Part shown: positions 45,361 to 54,736 of the stretch, one piece after another
Numbering within the stretch: the first letter of the stretch is position 1
Layout: the number at the start of each line of letters is the position of its first letter
Assembly: GCF_004795895.1 (NCBI RefSeq)
Contig: NZ_CP039250.1
Coordinates: forward strand, 2,914,001-2,978,000
Length of the DNA stretch: 64,000 nt
Reading direction: 5' to 3'
Source: Sphingopyxis sp. PAMC25046
GTDB lineage: Bacteria > Pseudomonadota > Alphaproteobacteria > Sphingomonadales > Sphingomonadaceae
Translations under genes and position numbers: made by a program
Notes under the pieces: generated by a model
What the model was told of the DNA's origin: nothing
What the model saw: only the letters and a program-made list of their open reading frames with translations
Databases searched by the model: none

Positions 45361-45903
45361 TCATGCTTTGCTTTCGGCAAGTCGCACTAAAGCCCTATCG
45401 ACAGTCGCCTGCATTTCGTCCGACTTGCCTTCAAATAGCGACCCCACTTCCTCAATTGCGAAGCGAGCGTCAATCTGAAAATCAGACAGATTTTTCGGCT
45501 TTCGCCATTCATCCTTAGTTTGGCGCTTGGATGAGAGCTTACCAGATGCTTGCAAGCGAAATTCCTCGGCTTGCAGATCGACGTTGAACGTCAAGATCAG
45601 TTCAGAAACGGCGTGCTCGAGAAATCCGCCGTACTCATACGCCGATAATCCATCGCGTTCACGAAGAGTTCCAATGCATGGTCCTTCGAATTTGATAACA
45701 GAAATGTCGCGTTCGAAACAATCAATTACAACACCACCTGGAATGTAGAGAAATATGTGCGGCCCAGTTTGGGAAACGCTGCCGGTCTCTGGTGTCAATC
45801 TAAACAGGTTAATGCCGAAGTTAAAAAAGCGGAGCGAGCTATAATCATGACTTAAGTCGGGCCGGCTTGCCACTGTTACACTGACGTTGTTGGATTTCAT
45901 CAT
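45361..45903 (-). CDS. hypothetical protein, AT-richer orphan gene
   Basis: A 180-residue ORF (MMKSNNVSVTVASRPDLSHD...) with balanced composition, no signal peptide or transmembrane helix, and predicted alternating strands in the first 110 residues (FNFGINLFRLTP, HIFLYIPGGVVIDCFERD) then helices at the end (EEVGSLFEGKSDEMQATVDR). Codons are much less GC-biased than in neighbouring genes, suggesting horizontal transfer. It resembles no family I can name. It follows gene-poor DNA containing a large palindrome. Confidence 0.65.
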   Translation of the reverse strand: MMKSNNVSVTVASRPDLSHDYSSLRFFNFGINLFRLTPETGSVSQTGPHIFLYIPGGVVIDCFERDISVIKFEGPCIGTLRERDGLSAYEYGGFLEHAVSELILTFNVDLQAEEFRLQASGKLSSKRQTKDEWRKPKNLSDFQIDARFAIEEVGSLFEGKSDEMQATVDRALVRLAESKA

Positions 45904-45933
45904 CGAACTTTGGCTTCTGCGTAAGCCAGAGCG

Positions 45934-46107
45934 TTATGGCAGTTCCACCAGATCCGCAATGATCACCGTCTGCCGTGTCAGATTTTTCGCCGGAAACCGC
46001 TCGACTGCTCTCCACCCCAAAGCCGCCAGCGGCGCAACCGCGGACAACGCCGGTGCGAGCGACAGGCTCAGGGATAGCTGACTGTCTTCGGCACTTCGGG
46101 GATGGGT
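45934..46107 (-). pseudogene. possible truncated gene remnant overlapping the pirin 3' end
   Basis: One minus-strand frame is open from just after a TAG near 46110 to TAA at 45934. It encodes SLSLAPALSAVAPLAALGW followed by RAVERFPAKNLTRQTVIIAD and LVELP. Codon choice is GC-biased, as in genes, but no start codon with a ribosome-binding site is available because the upstream part lies inside the pirin gene. It may be the C-terminal stump of a lost gene; chance is not excluded. Confidence 0.3.
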
Positions 46108-46949
46108 ATGAATTCCTTGCTATCGCCGGGAACGAGCGGAAAATTGCCGTCCTTCCAGTCGTGCTTCGCGGCGTTGATGCGCTCGCGGCTCGAACTGACG
46201 AAATTCCACCAGACGTGGCGCGGGGTGGTGAAGGCCTCGCCGCCGAGCAGCATCACCCTGGCGTCGCTCGACGCGCGCAGCGTCATCGCCTGCCCGGGTT
46301 TCAATATATAGAGGCTATGGCGATCGAGCGCCTCGCCGTCGAGGCTCGCGTCGCCCAGCGCTACCAGCACGGCGCGCTCGTCGGCCTCGGCCTCGATCGG
46401 CACGCTCGCACCCGCGTTCATCAATATGTCGGCATAGATCGTCGCGGCGTGCTGGGTGATCGGTGAGGTCGCGCCCCACAATTGCCCCATGATGACGCGC
46501 GCCGACACGCCATCGTCCTCGATCAAGGGCAAGTCGTCCTTCGCGGCATGTTCGAACGCGGGATCTATCTCCTCCTTGCCGTCGGGCAGCGCGAGCCAGG
46601 TCTGCATGCCCGAGATCGGCGAGCCGGTGGCGCGCTCGGCCGCCGGCGTGCGTTCCGAATGGACGATGCCCCGCCCGGCGGTCATCAGGTTGCACGCGCC
46701 GGGGCGGATCGTCGCATAGGTGCCGAGGCTGTCGCGATGATCGATCGCGCCTTCGAAGAGATAGGTCACGGTCGCGAGGTTGATATGCGGATGCGGGCGG
46801 ACGTCCATCCCCTGCCCGATGTCGAAACGCGCCGGGCCGAACTGGTCGACGAAGATGAACGGACCGACCATCGTGCGCGCCTTGTTCGGCAAGGTCCGCC
46901 GCACCGCGAAGTCGCCGAGGTCGTGGGTCGAGGGGGTGATGATGTCCAT
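46068..46949 (-). CDS. pirin-family protein
   Basis: A 293-residue bicupin. Pirin motifs are visible: VGPFIFVDQFGPARF, the metal site in VRPHPHINLATVTYLFEGAIDHRDS (three His), MTAGRGIVHSERTP with His and Glu, and the second cupin with AVLVALGDASLDGEALDRHSLYILKPGQ. Bacterial pirins can act as quercetinases or as redox-sensitive regulators; neither can be chosen here. It lies 3 bases after a cupin gene and in one minus-strand chain with BolA. Confidence 0.92.
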   Translation of the reverse strand: MDIITPSTHDLGDFAVRRTLPNKARTMVGPFIFVDQFGPARFDIGQGMDVRPHPHINLATVTYLFEGAIDHRDSLGTYATIRPGACNLMTAGRGIVHSERTPAAERATGSPISGMQTWLALPDGKEEIDPAFEHAAKDDLPLIEDDGVSARVIMGQLWGATSPITQHAATIYADILMNAGASVPIEAEADERAVLVALGDASLDGEALDRHSLYILKPGQAMTLRASSDARVMLLGGEAFTTPRHVWWNFVSSSRERINAAKHDWKDGNFPLVPGDSKEFIPIPEVPKTVSYP

Positions 46950-46952
46950 CGG

Positions 46953-47321
46953 TCAGTCCAGCCTTTCGAGCGTCTTTCGCGTTTTGCCGGTTTCGACATT
47001 GCCGGTGTTCAGCGTCGAATTGGGTTCGAGCAACACGACATGGCATTCGCCGTTCAGCGCCTCGGGGCAATGCTCGACGCCATGCGGCACGATGATGAAT
47101 TCGCCGGGCTCGACGATGACGTCGCCGGTCCGAAGCCCCATCTTCATCCGCCCCGCGACGACGAGGAACAGTTCGTCCTCATGGTCGTGGTGATGCCAGT
47201 CGAACTTGCCGTCGAGCTTGACCAGCTTGACCTGAAAATCATTGATGTCGCCCGCGACGCGCGGGTTCCATGCGTCGGTGATTTTGGCGAAGGCTTCGGC
47301 GAGATTGACCTTGTAGGGCAT
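46953..47321 (-). CDS. single-domain cupin protein
   Basis: A 122-residue cupin (MPYKVNLAEAFAKITDAW). The metal-binding motif is WHHHDHEDELFLVVAGRMKM with a second motif EFIIVPHGVEHCPEA, giving three to four His and one Glu. Its C-terminus ends KTRKTLERLD. GGGGGA 6 bases before this ATG favours it over the ATG two codons earlier. It is sandwiched between BolA and pirin genes and might bind a metal or small molecule; the substrate is unknown. Confidence 0.88.
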   Translation of the reverse strand: MPYKVNLAEAFAKITDAWNPRVAGDINDFQVKLVKLDGKFDWHHHDHEDELFLVVAGRMKMGLRTGDVIVEPGEFIIVPHGVEHCPEALNGECHVVLLEPNSTLNTGNVETGKTRKTLERLD

Positions 47322-47323
47322 CC

Positions 47324-47602
47324 TCATTCCCCCGGCGCGACGGCCTTGATCGCGAGCGCATGGACGCGCTGTCCCGGCAGGTCGCCGAGCGCCTTGTTGA
47401 CCGTGCGCTGGCGTGCGACGCGGTTCATTCCGGCGAAGCCTGCCCATTCGATCGCAAGGCTGAAATGCGACTCGCCGCTGCCGTCGTCGCCCGTATGGCC
47501 ATGGTGGCTGGCGCTGTCGTTCCTGAGGGTGAAATTCGCGTCGGGAAAGGCTGCGGCGAGCAGGCTTTCCATCTCTTGCTGTACGGGGCCTTTGTTGCTC
47601 AT
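47324..47602 (-). CDS. BolA-family protein
   Basis: A 92-residue BolA/IbaG-type protein. HTGDDGSGESHFSLAIEWAG and GMNRVARQRTVNKALGDL are the family core with the invariant His. BolA proteins pair with monothiol glutaredoxins in iron-sulfur trafficking, and some act as transcription factors. No glutaredoxin is adjacent. The start at MSNKGPVQQEM was chosen, four codons after an alternative. It is divergent from the J-domain gene. Confidence 0.92.
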   Translation of the reverse strand: MSNKGPVQQEMESLLAAAFPDANFTLRNDSASHHGHTGDDGSGESHFSLAIEWAGFAGMNRVARQRTVNKALGDLPGQRVHALAIKAVAPGE

Positions 47603-47683
47603 GGGCTTGACCATAGGCCCTTCATCGCCAAATTATAAGGCCTTCCGGCTACCAACGCCCCACGCCGATTCCGAAAGCCCGCT

Positions 47684-48277
47684 TTGCCGTCTTCCGCCCG
47701 CCCTTCCCGATTCCATGGCCGCGTCCCGCGCGAAGAGCGCTGCGCCGCGCCCGGATGCGCCGAGGCCGGCGAATTTCGCGCCCCCGTCTCGTCGCACCGA
47801 TCGCCCGACGGGCCGCCGCCGTACCGCTGGCTCTGCCTCGACCATGTGCGCGAATTCAACGCGGGTTATAATTTCTTCGAGGGGATGAGCGCCGACCAGA
47901 TCATGGCGGCGCAATCGCCGACCGCCGGCTGGGAAACCGAAAGCCGCGCCTTCCGCCCCGCGGGCAGCGCCGACCTGCCGCCACGCTGGGCCGATTTCAA
48001 GGACCCGATGGACGCGCTCGGCGCGCGCTTTCGCCAGCGGATGGACGAGGCGCGGCGCGAAGCGGCAAATCCCCGCCTGTCGCGTGAGGAACATGACGCG
48101 ATGCAGTTGATGGCGCTGCCCGCCGACGCCGACCGCGCGGCGCTCCGCCGCCGTTACAGCGAACTCGTCCGCAAATATCATCCCGACCGGAATGGCGGCG
48201 ATCGCAGTTTCGAAGCGCGGCTGGGTGCGGTAGTCGAGGCCTATCAGTTGCTCAGGAAGAGCAAGGCGTTCGCATAG
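47684..48277 (+). CDS. C-terminal J-domain protein with zinc-ribbon-like N-terminus
   Basis: A 197-residue protein. The N-terminus has CAAPGC and WLCLDHVREFNAGYNFFEGM, a Cys-x4-Cys / Cys-x2-His arrangement that could bind zinc. The C-terminal 60 residues are a J domain with RKYHPDRNGGD (HPD) and a helix ending VVEAYQLLRKS. It matches a sphingomonad/caulobacter family of J-domain proteins with this layout. The start is a TTG, since no ATG or GTG in frame precedes the conserved region. It may recruit DnaK to a specific partner. Confidence 0.85.
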   Translation: MPSSARPSRFHGRVPREERCAAPGCAEAGEFRAPVSSHRSPDGPPPYRWLCLDHVREFNAGYNFFEGMSADQIMAAQSPTAGWETESRAFRPAGSADLPPRWADFKDPMDALGARFRQRMDEARREAANPRLSREEHDAMQLMALPADADRAALRRRYSELVRKYHPDRNGGDRSFEARLGAVVEAYQLLRKSKAFA

Positions 48278-48287
48278 GAGAGCCGCA

Positions 48288-48725
48288 ATGACCGACCTGG
48301 ACGAAGCACGGATCGAGGTGGTGCGCCGCCACATGGCGCTCGAGATCACGCACGACTGGGACGGCGTCCTCGCGACCTTCGACCATCCGCGTTACGAACT
48401 GATGGGCCCCGGGACGATCTTCGACGGCGAGGCCGCGGTGCGCTCCTATTTCGCGTCGTCGCGCGAACCCTTTCCCGACCAGGCGAACGAGGTCATCGCG
48501 ATCGCCGCCGACGCCGCGACGAACACCGTGCTCGTCGAATTCTGGCTGACCGGCACGCACACCGGCCCGCTCAAGCTTGGTCTGCGCACGATCGAACCCA
48601 CCGGCAAGGCCTTCCGCATCCGCATGGCGGCCAGCTTCGAATTCGCGCCGGGTGGCGACAAGATCGTTTGTGAGCGCCCCTATTACGACCAGTCGGCGGT
48701 GATGAAGGCGCTCGGCCTCTTCTGA
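48288..48725 (+). CDS. NTF2-like/SnoaL-fold protein
   Basis: A 145-residue protein of the NTF2-like superfamily: RRHMALEITHDWDGVLATFDHPRYEL, GEAAVRSYFASSREPFPD, then antiparallel strands TNTVLVEFWLTGTHTG and FRIRMAASFEFAPG. Such proteins are ligand-binding or isomerase-like; the substrate is unknown. It is 10 bases downstream of the J-domain gene with AGGAGA before the ATG, so it is likely in the same operon. Confidence 0.82.
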   Translation: MTDLDEARIEVVRRHMALEITHDWDGVLATFDHPRYELMGPGTIFDGEAAVRSYFASSREPFPDQANEVIAIAADAATNTVLVEFWLTGTHTGPLKLGLRTIEPTGKAFRIRMAASFEFAPGGDKIVCERPYYDQSAVMKALGLF

Positions 48726-48800
48726 AAAGGCGTTGCAAGGCGCAACCCGTCGCTATACCGCGACAGCCGAAGCGCCGCCCCGCGGCGACTCTCCCCATAT

Positions 48801-48980
48801 CCCTCTCCCCTTGGGGGAGAGGGTTGCGAAGACTTGGCAGCTTGCTGCCTAGTCGAAGCTGGGTGAGGGGTATGCGAGCCTCCGGGCTCGCGCGAAGCTC
48901 CGCTTCGCCCACCCTCATCCAACTTCGACTAATCGCTTCGCGATAAGGCTGCGTATCCTTCTCCCCTCAAGGGAGAAAGG
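48801..48980. repeat. hairpin-rich 180-bp repeat (family A, copy 2, inverted)
   Basis: The reverse complement aligns with the element at 22006-22188: both have CCTTCTCCCTTGAGGGGAGA-type ends, GTTGGATGAGGGTGGGCGA, GCATACCCCTCACCCAGCTT and CCCTCTCCCCCAAGGGG. The inner variable part differs. It lies just before cobS and may carry its leader. Confidence 0.88.
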
Positions 48981-49003
48981 AATGAGATTTGAAAGCGACG
49001 AAG

Positions 49004-49993
49004 ATGACCGATATTCCGAACAGTCTTCCCGATCACCACGGCTCGACGCTGCTTGCGGCGCCCGACGTCGAGGTCGACGCGCGCGAAGTCTTCGGGGTCG
49101 ATATCGACATGAAGGTACCGGCGTTCAGCGAGGCCGACGAGCGCGTGCCCGACCTCGACCCCGCCTATGTCTTCGACGGCGACACGACGCTCGCGATCCT
49201 CGCCGGCTTCAAATACAACCGCCGCGTGATGGTGCAGGGCTATCACGGCACCGGCAAGTCGACGCATATCGAACAGGTCGCCGCGCGACTCAAATGGCCG
49301 TGCATCCGCGTCAACCTCGACGCGCATATCAGCCGCATCGACCTCGTCGGGCGCGACGCGATCGTGCTGCGCGATGGTCAGCAGGTCACCGAATTCCGGG
49401 AGGGCCTGCTGCCCTGGGCGCTGCAGACGCCGACGGCATTGGTTTTCGACGAATATGACGCGGGCCGACCCGACGTGATGTTCGTGATCCAGCGCGTGCT
49501 AGAGACCGAGGGCAAGCTCACGCTGCTCGACCAGAACCGGGTGATCCGCCCGAACCCGCATTTCCGCCTCTTCTCGACCGCGAACACCGTCGGGCTGGGC
49601 GACACGAGCGGACTTTATCACGGGACGCAACAGATCAACCAGGGCCAGATGGACCGCTGGAACATCGTCGTCACGCTGAACTATCTGCCCGCCGCGACCG
49701 AAAGCGCGATCATTCTCGCCAAGGTGCCCGATACCGACGAGGCCACCGTCGCCAATATGGTGAAGGTCGCGGATTTGACGCGGCAGGGCTTCATCAACGG
49801 CGACATCTCGACCGTGATGTCGCCGCGCACGGTGATCAGCTGGGCGCAGAACACCGCGATCTTCAATAATATCGGCTTCGCCTTCCGCCTCTCGTTCCTC
49901 AACAAGTGCGACGAGGCCGAGCGGATGATCGTTGCCGAATATTATCAGCGCGTATTTGGCGAAGACCTGCCCGAAGGCGTCATCGGCAAGTGA
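49004..49993 (+). CDS. cobS: cobaltochelatase subunit CobS
   Basis: An AAA+ ATPase subunit, about 330 residues, of the aerobic cobalt chelatase that inserts cobalt into hydrogenobyrinate diamide. The P-loop [10 protein letters not shown] is at about residues 78-87, Walker B at [14 protein letters not shown], and [32 protein letters not shown] are conserved. The start at [13 protein letters not shown] is preferred over one five codons earlier. cobT lies 2.7 kb downstream beyond three unrelated genes, and cobN is not in the window. Confidence 0.94.
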   Translation: MTDIPNSLPDHHGSTLLAAPDVEVDAREVFGVDIDMKVPAFSEADERVPDLDPAYVFDGDTTLAILAGFKYNRRVMVQGYHGTGKSTHIEQVAARLKWPCIRVNLDAHISRIDLVGRDAIVLRDGQQVTEFREGLLPWALQTPTALVFDEYDAGRPDVMFVIQRVLETEGKLTLLDQNRVIRPNPHFRLFSTANTVGLGDTSGLYHGTQQINQGQMDRWNIVVTLNYLPAATESAIILAKVPDTDEATVANMVKVADLTRQGFINGDISTVMSPRTVISWAQNTAIFNNIGFAFRLSFLNKCDEAERMIVAEYYQRVFGEDLPEGVIGK

Positions 49994-51186
49994 TACGCAA
50001 GCGCCACCTTCTGGTGGCGTCCGCCGCTCTGTCGCTCGGCGGCTGCAGCATCGCGGCGGTCGATTATGGCAAGATCCGCCACGCCGAATATGTCGCCGAC
50101 CCGCGCTGCACCGCGCAGCCGGGCGCGGCCGTCGATGGCGAAGCGCTGCCCTATTTCTTCGCGACGAGCCGCCTGCCCGATTGCCGCACCAGCGAGATCG
50201 AATTGCTCCGTCATCGCGGCGACCGCATCCGCTATGGCCGCTTCAACGCACCGCGCGAGGTCGTTGTTGGCAAGAAAAAGCGCTTCCTGCCCCCACTCGC
50301 CTTCCAGACGCCGGCCGACTGGTGGCGCGCGCTGCAGGCCGAGACCGACCGCAGACAGGGCCGCGTGCTGCTTTATATCCACGGCTATCGCGAAAATTTC
50401 TCCACGACGTCGAAGGACGCGGCGCAGATCGCGCGGATGACGGGTTTCGACGGCCCGATCATCGAATATAGCTGGCCGTCGCAAGGCAAGTTTCTGAGCT
50501 ATGTCGTCGACGAGACGAACATGTATCACGACGTCCGCAATTTCCGCGATTTCCTGAAATCGCTGGCCGAGCAGAGCTGGGTCAAGGAAATCGTCGTCGT
50601 CTCGCACTCGCTCGGCGCGCGGCTGGTGATCCCCGCCATCGCCTATGTCGACCGCACTTCGAGCAGCGCCGACAGCAGCAATATTTCGAACGTCATCCTC
50701 GCCTCTCCCGACATCGACCGCGAGACGTTCGAGCGCGATATAGAGGACGAAGTGCTGTCGGCGCGGCGCGTCGCGGTGGGTCGCCGGATCACCGCCTATG
50801 TCTCGCGCGCCGACAAGGCGCTCGCCGCCTCGCGCGCGATCCATGGCTATCCGCGGCTCGGTTCGCCCTATTGCTTCAATCCGTTCGAGGCCGACGAGTT
50901 GAAGGCGAAGGGACTCCCCGAGCGCTGTTACCCCGTCTCGCGCCCGGGCTTCACCGTGATCGACACGACCGACGTGTCGCGCGGGTCGACCGGACACAGC
51001 AATTTTCTGCGCAGCGCGGTCGTGTGCCGCGATTTCATCGACGTCGTTGCGAACAAACAGGCCCGGCCTGAACGCGTCGCGACGCATCTCACGCATGTCT
51101 TCCGGCTGGTTCCCGATCCCGCGGTGCCGAAGGGCGGCGACGACGTGATCTGTCACCGGACGCCCGAGGCCGAAGCGCCGGAATAG
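49990..51186 (+). CDS. DUF900-type alpha/beta hydrolase lipoprotein
   Basis: A 398-residue protein. The N-terminus is a signal with a lipobox (LSLGGCS), and the catalytic domain has [23 protein letters not shown], then the nucleophile in [11 protein letters not shown] and an Asp/His further on ([16 protein letters not shown]). This is the DUF900 (alpha/beta hydrolase of the PGAP1/lipase type). The GTG start overlaps the cobS stop (GTGA), so it is transcribed with cobS though functionally unrelated. It ends 3 bases before the opposing small membrane gene. Confidence 0.88.
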   Translation: MIRKRHLLVASAALSLGGCSIAAVDYGKIRHAEYVADPRCTAQPGAAVDGEALPYFFATSRLPDCRTSEIELLRHRGDRIRYGRFNAPREVVVGKKKRFLPPLAFQTPADWWRALQAETDRRQGRVLLYIHGYRENFSTTSKDAAQIARMTGFDGPIIEYSWPSQGKFLSYVVDETNMYHDVRNFRDFLKSLAEQSWVKEIVVVSHSLGARLVIPAIAYVDRTSSSADSSNISNVILASPDIDRETFERDIEDEVLSARRVAVGRRITAYVSRADKALAASRAIHGYPRLGSPYCFNPFEADELKAKGLPERCYPVSRPGFTVIDTTDVSRGSTGHSNFLRSAVVCRDFIDVVANKQARPERVATHLTHVFRLVPDPAVPKGGDDVICHRTPEAEAPE

Positions 51187-51189
51187 CCC

Positions 51190-51321
51190 CTAAAAGCCGC
51201 ACATGATCGCGAAGTTGGTGAGCCAGACGACCGGCCCTTCGCCGGTCCAGAGCCACAGCCCGCCGAGCGCGACAGCCACGAACAGCGCTAGCGCGATCCA
51301 GTCCTGCCGTGCGAGCTTCAT
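51190..51321 (-). CDS. 42-residue-class small membrane protein coupled to an MFS gene
   Basis: A short ORF starting MKLARQDWIALALFVAVALG and ending AIMCGF, with one transmembrane helix and a Trp-rich external face. Its ATG overlaps the stop of the upstream MFS transporter (ATGA), the usual sign of a genuine, coupled gene. Too short for most gene callers. It may stabilise or modulate the transporter, but no family is recognised. Confidence 0.6.
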   Translation of the reverse strand: MKLARQDWIALALFVAVALGGLWLWTGEGPVVWLTNFAIMCGF

Positions 51322-52535
51322 GCCGATTGCGGCCGTTTGACCGGCGCGTCGGCGATCGGCAGGTGGACGAGCCCCGCGAGCAGCCCGAGCGCGATCGAGA
51401 AGCCCCAGGCGATATTGTAGCTGCCCGTGGCGTCGAAGATCAGCCCCGCCATCCACGCGCCAAAGAAGCTGCCGAGCTGGTGGCTTAGAAAGACGATGCC
51501 GTAGAGCATCGAGAGGTAGCGAATGCCGAAGATGCGCCCGACGATGCCGCTGGTGAGCGGCACGGTGCCGAGCCAGAGGAAACCCATGGCGCCCGCAAAG
51601 ACGAGCGCGCTCGCGTGGCTCAATGGCAGGAACAGGAAGAGCGCGATCACCGCCGAGCGCGCCGTATAGAGCGCCGACAGCACATATTTCTGGCGCAACA
51701 GATCGCCGGCGCGGCCGAAGACGTACGAGCCCAGGATGTTGAACAGGCCGACGAGCGCGAGCACTTGCGCGCCGATCTCGATCCCCAGCCCCTTGTCGTC
51801 AAGATAGGCGGGGAGATGCGTCGCGATGAAGGCGATGTGGAATCCGCAGACGAAGAAGCCCGCGTTGAGCAGCCAATAGCCGCGGTGCGTCGACGCTTCG
51901 CGCAGCGCATCGCGCGCGGTCTGCTCCTCGGCCTGCATCGTGCCCGGCGTGTCGGTGCGCCCCGCGACACCGATCGCGAGCAGCCCGCATAGCGCGACGA
52001 GGCCCGCCATGATCCACAAGGTCTGGTGATAGCCGACGTCGCCGAGCAGCATGGACGCGAGCGGCACGACGAGGAACTGGCCGAGCGACCCGCCCGCGGT
52101 GACGATGCCGAAGGCGCCGCTGCGCTTTTCCGGACTCACGACGCGACCGACCGCGCCCAAAACCACGACGAAGGTCGTTGCCGACTGCGCCATGCCGATG
52201 AAGATACCGAAGCTGATATGCAGCCCGATCGCATCGGTCGCGAAGGCGGCGCCGATCAGCCCGAGCGCATAGAGCAACGCACCGAAAAAGACGACGCGCC
52301 CCGCGCCATGCTTGTCGGCGAGCGCGCCGACGAACGGCTGGACGAGGCCGAAAAGCAGGTTCTGGAGCGCCATCGCGAGCCCGAAGTCGGAGCGGCTGAT
52401 GCCGATATCGACGCTCATCTGCGGCAGGAAAAGTCCGAACGACTGACGCACGCCCATCGCGAGCGTGACGATGAAGGCGGCGCAGGCGATGACGATCCAC
52501 GGGCGCTTCATGGGGGAGAGTGCGGGGGAGTTCAT
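51318..52535 (-). CDS. MFS transporter
   Basis: A 405-residue, 12-helix major facilitator. GVRQSFGLFLPQMSVDIGISRSDFG near the N-terminus, the loop 2-3 motif GALADKHGAGRV, and FGRAGDLLRQKYVLSAL as the second copy are typical of the oxalate/formate or monocarboxylate-like OFA/MCT group. Substrate unknown. An ATG eight codons on (MKRPWIV) is an alternative start. It lies on the opposite strand between cobS and cobT and is followed by the small coupled protein. Confidence 0.9.
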   Translation of the reverse strand: MNSPALSPMKRPWIVIACAAFIVTLAMGVRQSFGLFLPQMSVDIGISRSDFGLAMALQNLLFGLVQPFVGALADKHGAGRVVFFGALLYALGLIGAAFATDAIGLHISFGIFIGMAQSATTFVVVLGAVGRVVSPEKRSGAFGIVTAGGSLGQFLVVPLASMLLGDVGYHQTLWIMAGLVALCGLLAIGVAGRTDTPGTMQAEEQTARDALREASTHRGYWLLNAGFFVCGFHIAFIATHLPAYLDDKGLGIEIGAQVLALVGLFNILGSYVFGRAGDLLRQKYVLSALYTARSAVIALFLFLPLSHASALVFAGAMGFLWLGTVPLTSGIVGRIFGIRYLSMLYGIVFLSHQLGSFFGAWMAGLIFDATGSYNIAWGFSIALGLLAGLVHLPIADAPVKRPQSA

Positions 52536-52605
52536 GTCGCGGCGATGCGCCCACCTTCCGTGCCCGTCAAGCGAGCATAGCTATGGTCGCGCCCATTCGC
52601 TCTTT

Positions 52606-52679
52606 CGTCACCCCGGACTTGATCCGGGGTCCATGGCTTCACCCGCGGAACGGACCCCGGATCAAGTCCGGGGTGACGA
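52606..52679. repeat. palindromic intergenic repeat
   Basis: CGTCACCCCGGACTTGATCC and GGATCAAGTCCGGGGTGACG are perfect inverted complements (20-bp arms) around about 34 bases. Same family as 18648-18740. It lies between the divergent MFS and cobT genes. Confidence 0.9.
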
Positions 52680-52740
52680 TTGCAATAAGCCTTGCTCTTC
52701 TCTTCCTTCCCGCATCAAAGCTGGTTAGAGCCGAGTCGAA

Positions 52741-54564
52741 ATGTCTGCCCAATCTCCCCTCGACGATTTCAAGGCCGCGCTGTCGAGCGTTGCGCGCGCG
52801 GTCACCCGCGATGCCGAGGTCGAGGTCGGCTTTACCGCCGACGCCCCGGCGCAGATCGGCAAGGCGATCAAGGTACCGACTCCGTCGCGCACGCTGCCCG
52901 CCGATCAGGTCGCCGAAGCACGCGGCTTTGCCGACTCTTATGCTTTGCGGATGAAGCATCACAGCGACAAGATCCACAATGCCGCGCGCCCCGCCGAGCC
53001 GATTGCGGCCGCAGCATTCGACGCGATGGAACGCGCGCGGATCGAGGCATTGGGCGCGCGCCACATGGCCGGGATGCGCGGCAATCTGGCCGCCAGCCTG
53101 ATGATGCGGATGCGCAGCGACCCGATCAGCCGCGCGCAGAACCGCGAAGACGTACCCATTTCGAGCGCGCTCGAATTGATGCTGCGCGAGGCGCTGACCG
53201 GCGAGCAGGCGCCGCAGGGGACCGAAACCGGCCTGTCGCTCGTGCGCGAATGGATTAGCAAGGAAGCGGGCGGCGACCTCACCGCGCTGTCGATGCAACT
53301 CGACGATCAGGCGGCCTTTGCCGAAACCGCGAAGCTCGCGCTTCGCCACCTCGACCTGATCCACAGCGACGAACCGCTCGAAGAAGGCAGCGAAGACGGC
53401 GGTGAGCGGGACGAGACCGAAGCCGAAGAGAGTCAGGAAGAGCAGGAAAGCGAAGACGGCGGTGCCGGCGAAAGCCAGGTTGACGCGCGCGCAGAAATGG
53501 CGGGCGATCAGGCCGACGATGGCGACAGCGACCCCGACGCGCAGGAGATGGAAGCCGACGGCGAGCCCGAAATGGGCGGCGAAGGCGACGAGGGCATGCT
53601 GCCCGTGCGCCCCAACCGCCTGCCGAGCGACATCCCCGATTTCAACTATCTGCGCTTCACCGAAAAGCATGACGAGATTATCGCCGCGACCGAGCTGTGC
53701 GACGCCGACGAACTGACACGGCTGCGCGCCTATCTCGACCAGCAGATGTCGCATCTGCAGGGCGCGGTGACCAAGCTCGCGAACCGGCTCCAGCGCCGGT
53801 TGATGGCGCAGCAAAACCGCGCGTGGGATTTCGACCAGGAGGAAGGCCAACTCGACGCCGCACGGCTCGCGCGCGTGATCGTCTCGCCGGGCCAGTCGCT
53901 GTCATACAAGATCGAGCGCGATACCGATTTCCGCGATACGGTCGTGACCTTGCTCATCGATAACAGCGGCTCGATGCGCGGGCGACCGATCAGCATCGCG
54001 GCGATCAGCGCCGACATCCTTGCGCGCACGCTCGAACGCTGCGGCGTGAAGACCGAAATCCTCGGCTTCACGACGCGGACGTGGAAGGGCGGACAGAGCC
54101 GCGAGGACTGGCTCGCCGCGGGACGCCCCGCCCACCCCGGCCGCCTCAACGACCTCCGCCACATCATCTACAAGCCCGCCGACGAACCCTATCGCCGCGC
54201 GCGCAAGTCGCTGGGCCTGATGATGCGCGAGGGGCTGCTCAAGGAAAATATCGACGGCGAGGCGCTGATGTGGGCGCATCAGCGGATCATCAATCGTCCC
54301 GAGGAGCGCCGCATCCTGATGGTGATTTCGGACGGCGCGCCCGTCGACGATTCGACGCTGTCGGTGAACCATGGCGCCTATCTCGACCAGCATTTGCGGC
54401 AGGTCATCGAATGGATCGAGAATCGCTCGCCGGTCGAGCTGTGCGCGATCGGCATCGGTCACGACGTCACGCGCTATTACAGCCGCGCCGTCACGATCAT
54501 GGACGCCGAGCAACTCGGCGGCACGATGGTCGAACAGCTCGCGGGATTGTTCGACATCGATTGA
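52741..54564 (+). CDS. cobT: cobaltochelatase subunit CobT
   Basis: A 607-residue subunit of the aerobic cobalt chelatase. It has an N-terminal helical domain, a long acidic central region (about residues 215-290, Glu/Asp-rich), and a C-terminal von Willebrand A domain with the MIDAS motif [13 protein letters not shown] (about 402-415) and [14 protein letters not shown]. All are typical of CobT. It should act with CobS and CobN, but cobN is not encoded here. The gene is 2.7 kb from cobS, which is a rearranged arrangement relative to the usual adjacent pair. Confidence 0.94.
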   Translation: MSAQSPLDDFKAALSSVARAVTRDAEVEVGFTADAPAQIGKAIKVPTPSRTLPADQVAEARGFADSYALRMKHHSDKIHNAARPAEPIAAAAFDAMERARIEALGARHMAGMRGNLAASLMMRMRSDPISRAQNREDVPISSALELMLREALTGEQAPQGTETGLSLVREWISKEAGGDLTALSMQLDDQAAFAETAKLALRHLDLIHSDEPLEEGSEDGGERDETEAEESQEEQESEDGGAGESQVDARAEMAGDQADDGDSDPDAQEMEADGEPEMGGEGDEGMLPVRPNRLPSDIPDFNYLRFTEKHDEIIAATELCDADELTRLRAYLDQQMSHLQGAVTKLANRLQRRLMAQQNRAWDFDQEEGQLDAARLARVIVSPGQSLSYKIERDTDFRDTVVTLLIDNSGSMRGRPISIAAISADILARTLERCGVKTEILGFTTRTWKGGQSREDWLAAGRPAHPGRLNDLRHIIYKPADEPYRRARKSLGLMMREGLLKENIDGEALMWAHQRIINRPEERRILMVISDGAPVDDSTLSVNHGAYLDQHLRQVIEWIENRSPVELCAIGIGHDVTRYYSRAVTIMDAEQLGGTMVEQLAGLFDID

Positions 54565-54736
54565 TCCTTAATGGGTCGGGGTGACAAGCCCTTTGCCCCT
54601 CGTTACAAATCCTTCCCGATGCAGCAGGGACTCGCGGCCTATGACGAGCGCCGCTGCAACGGACATGATGCTGAGGGGTCGCCGGCATGACTTGGGGCCG
54701 CACCGATGGGGTGCGAGGCTGGGGGGCGACTGTAGC

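Noticed and set aside
48683..48922. 79-codon minus-strand ORF containing HTPHPASTRQQAAKSSQP
   Set aside because: Translation of the inverted copy of the same repeat element, not a gene.
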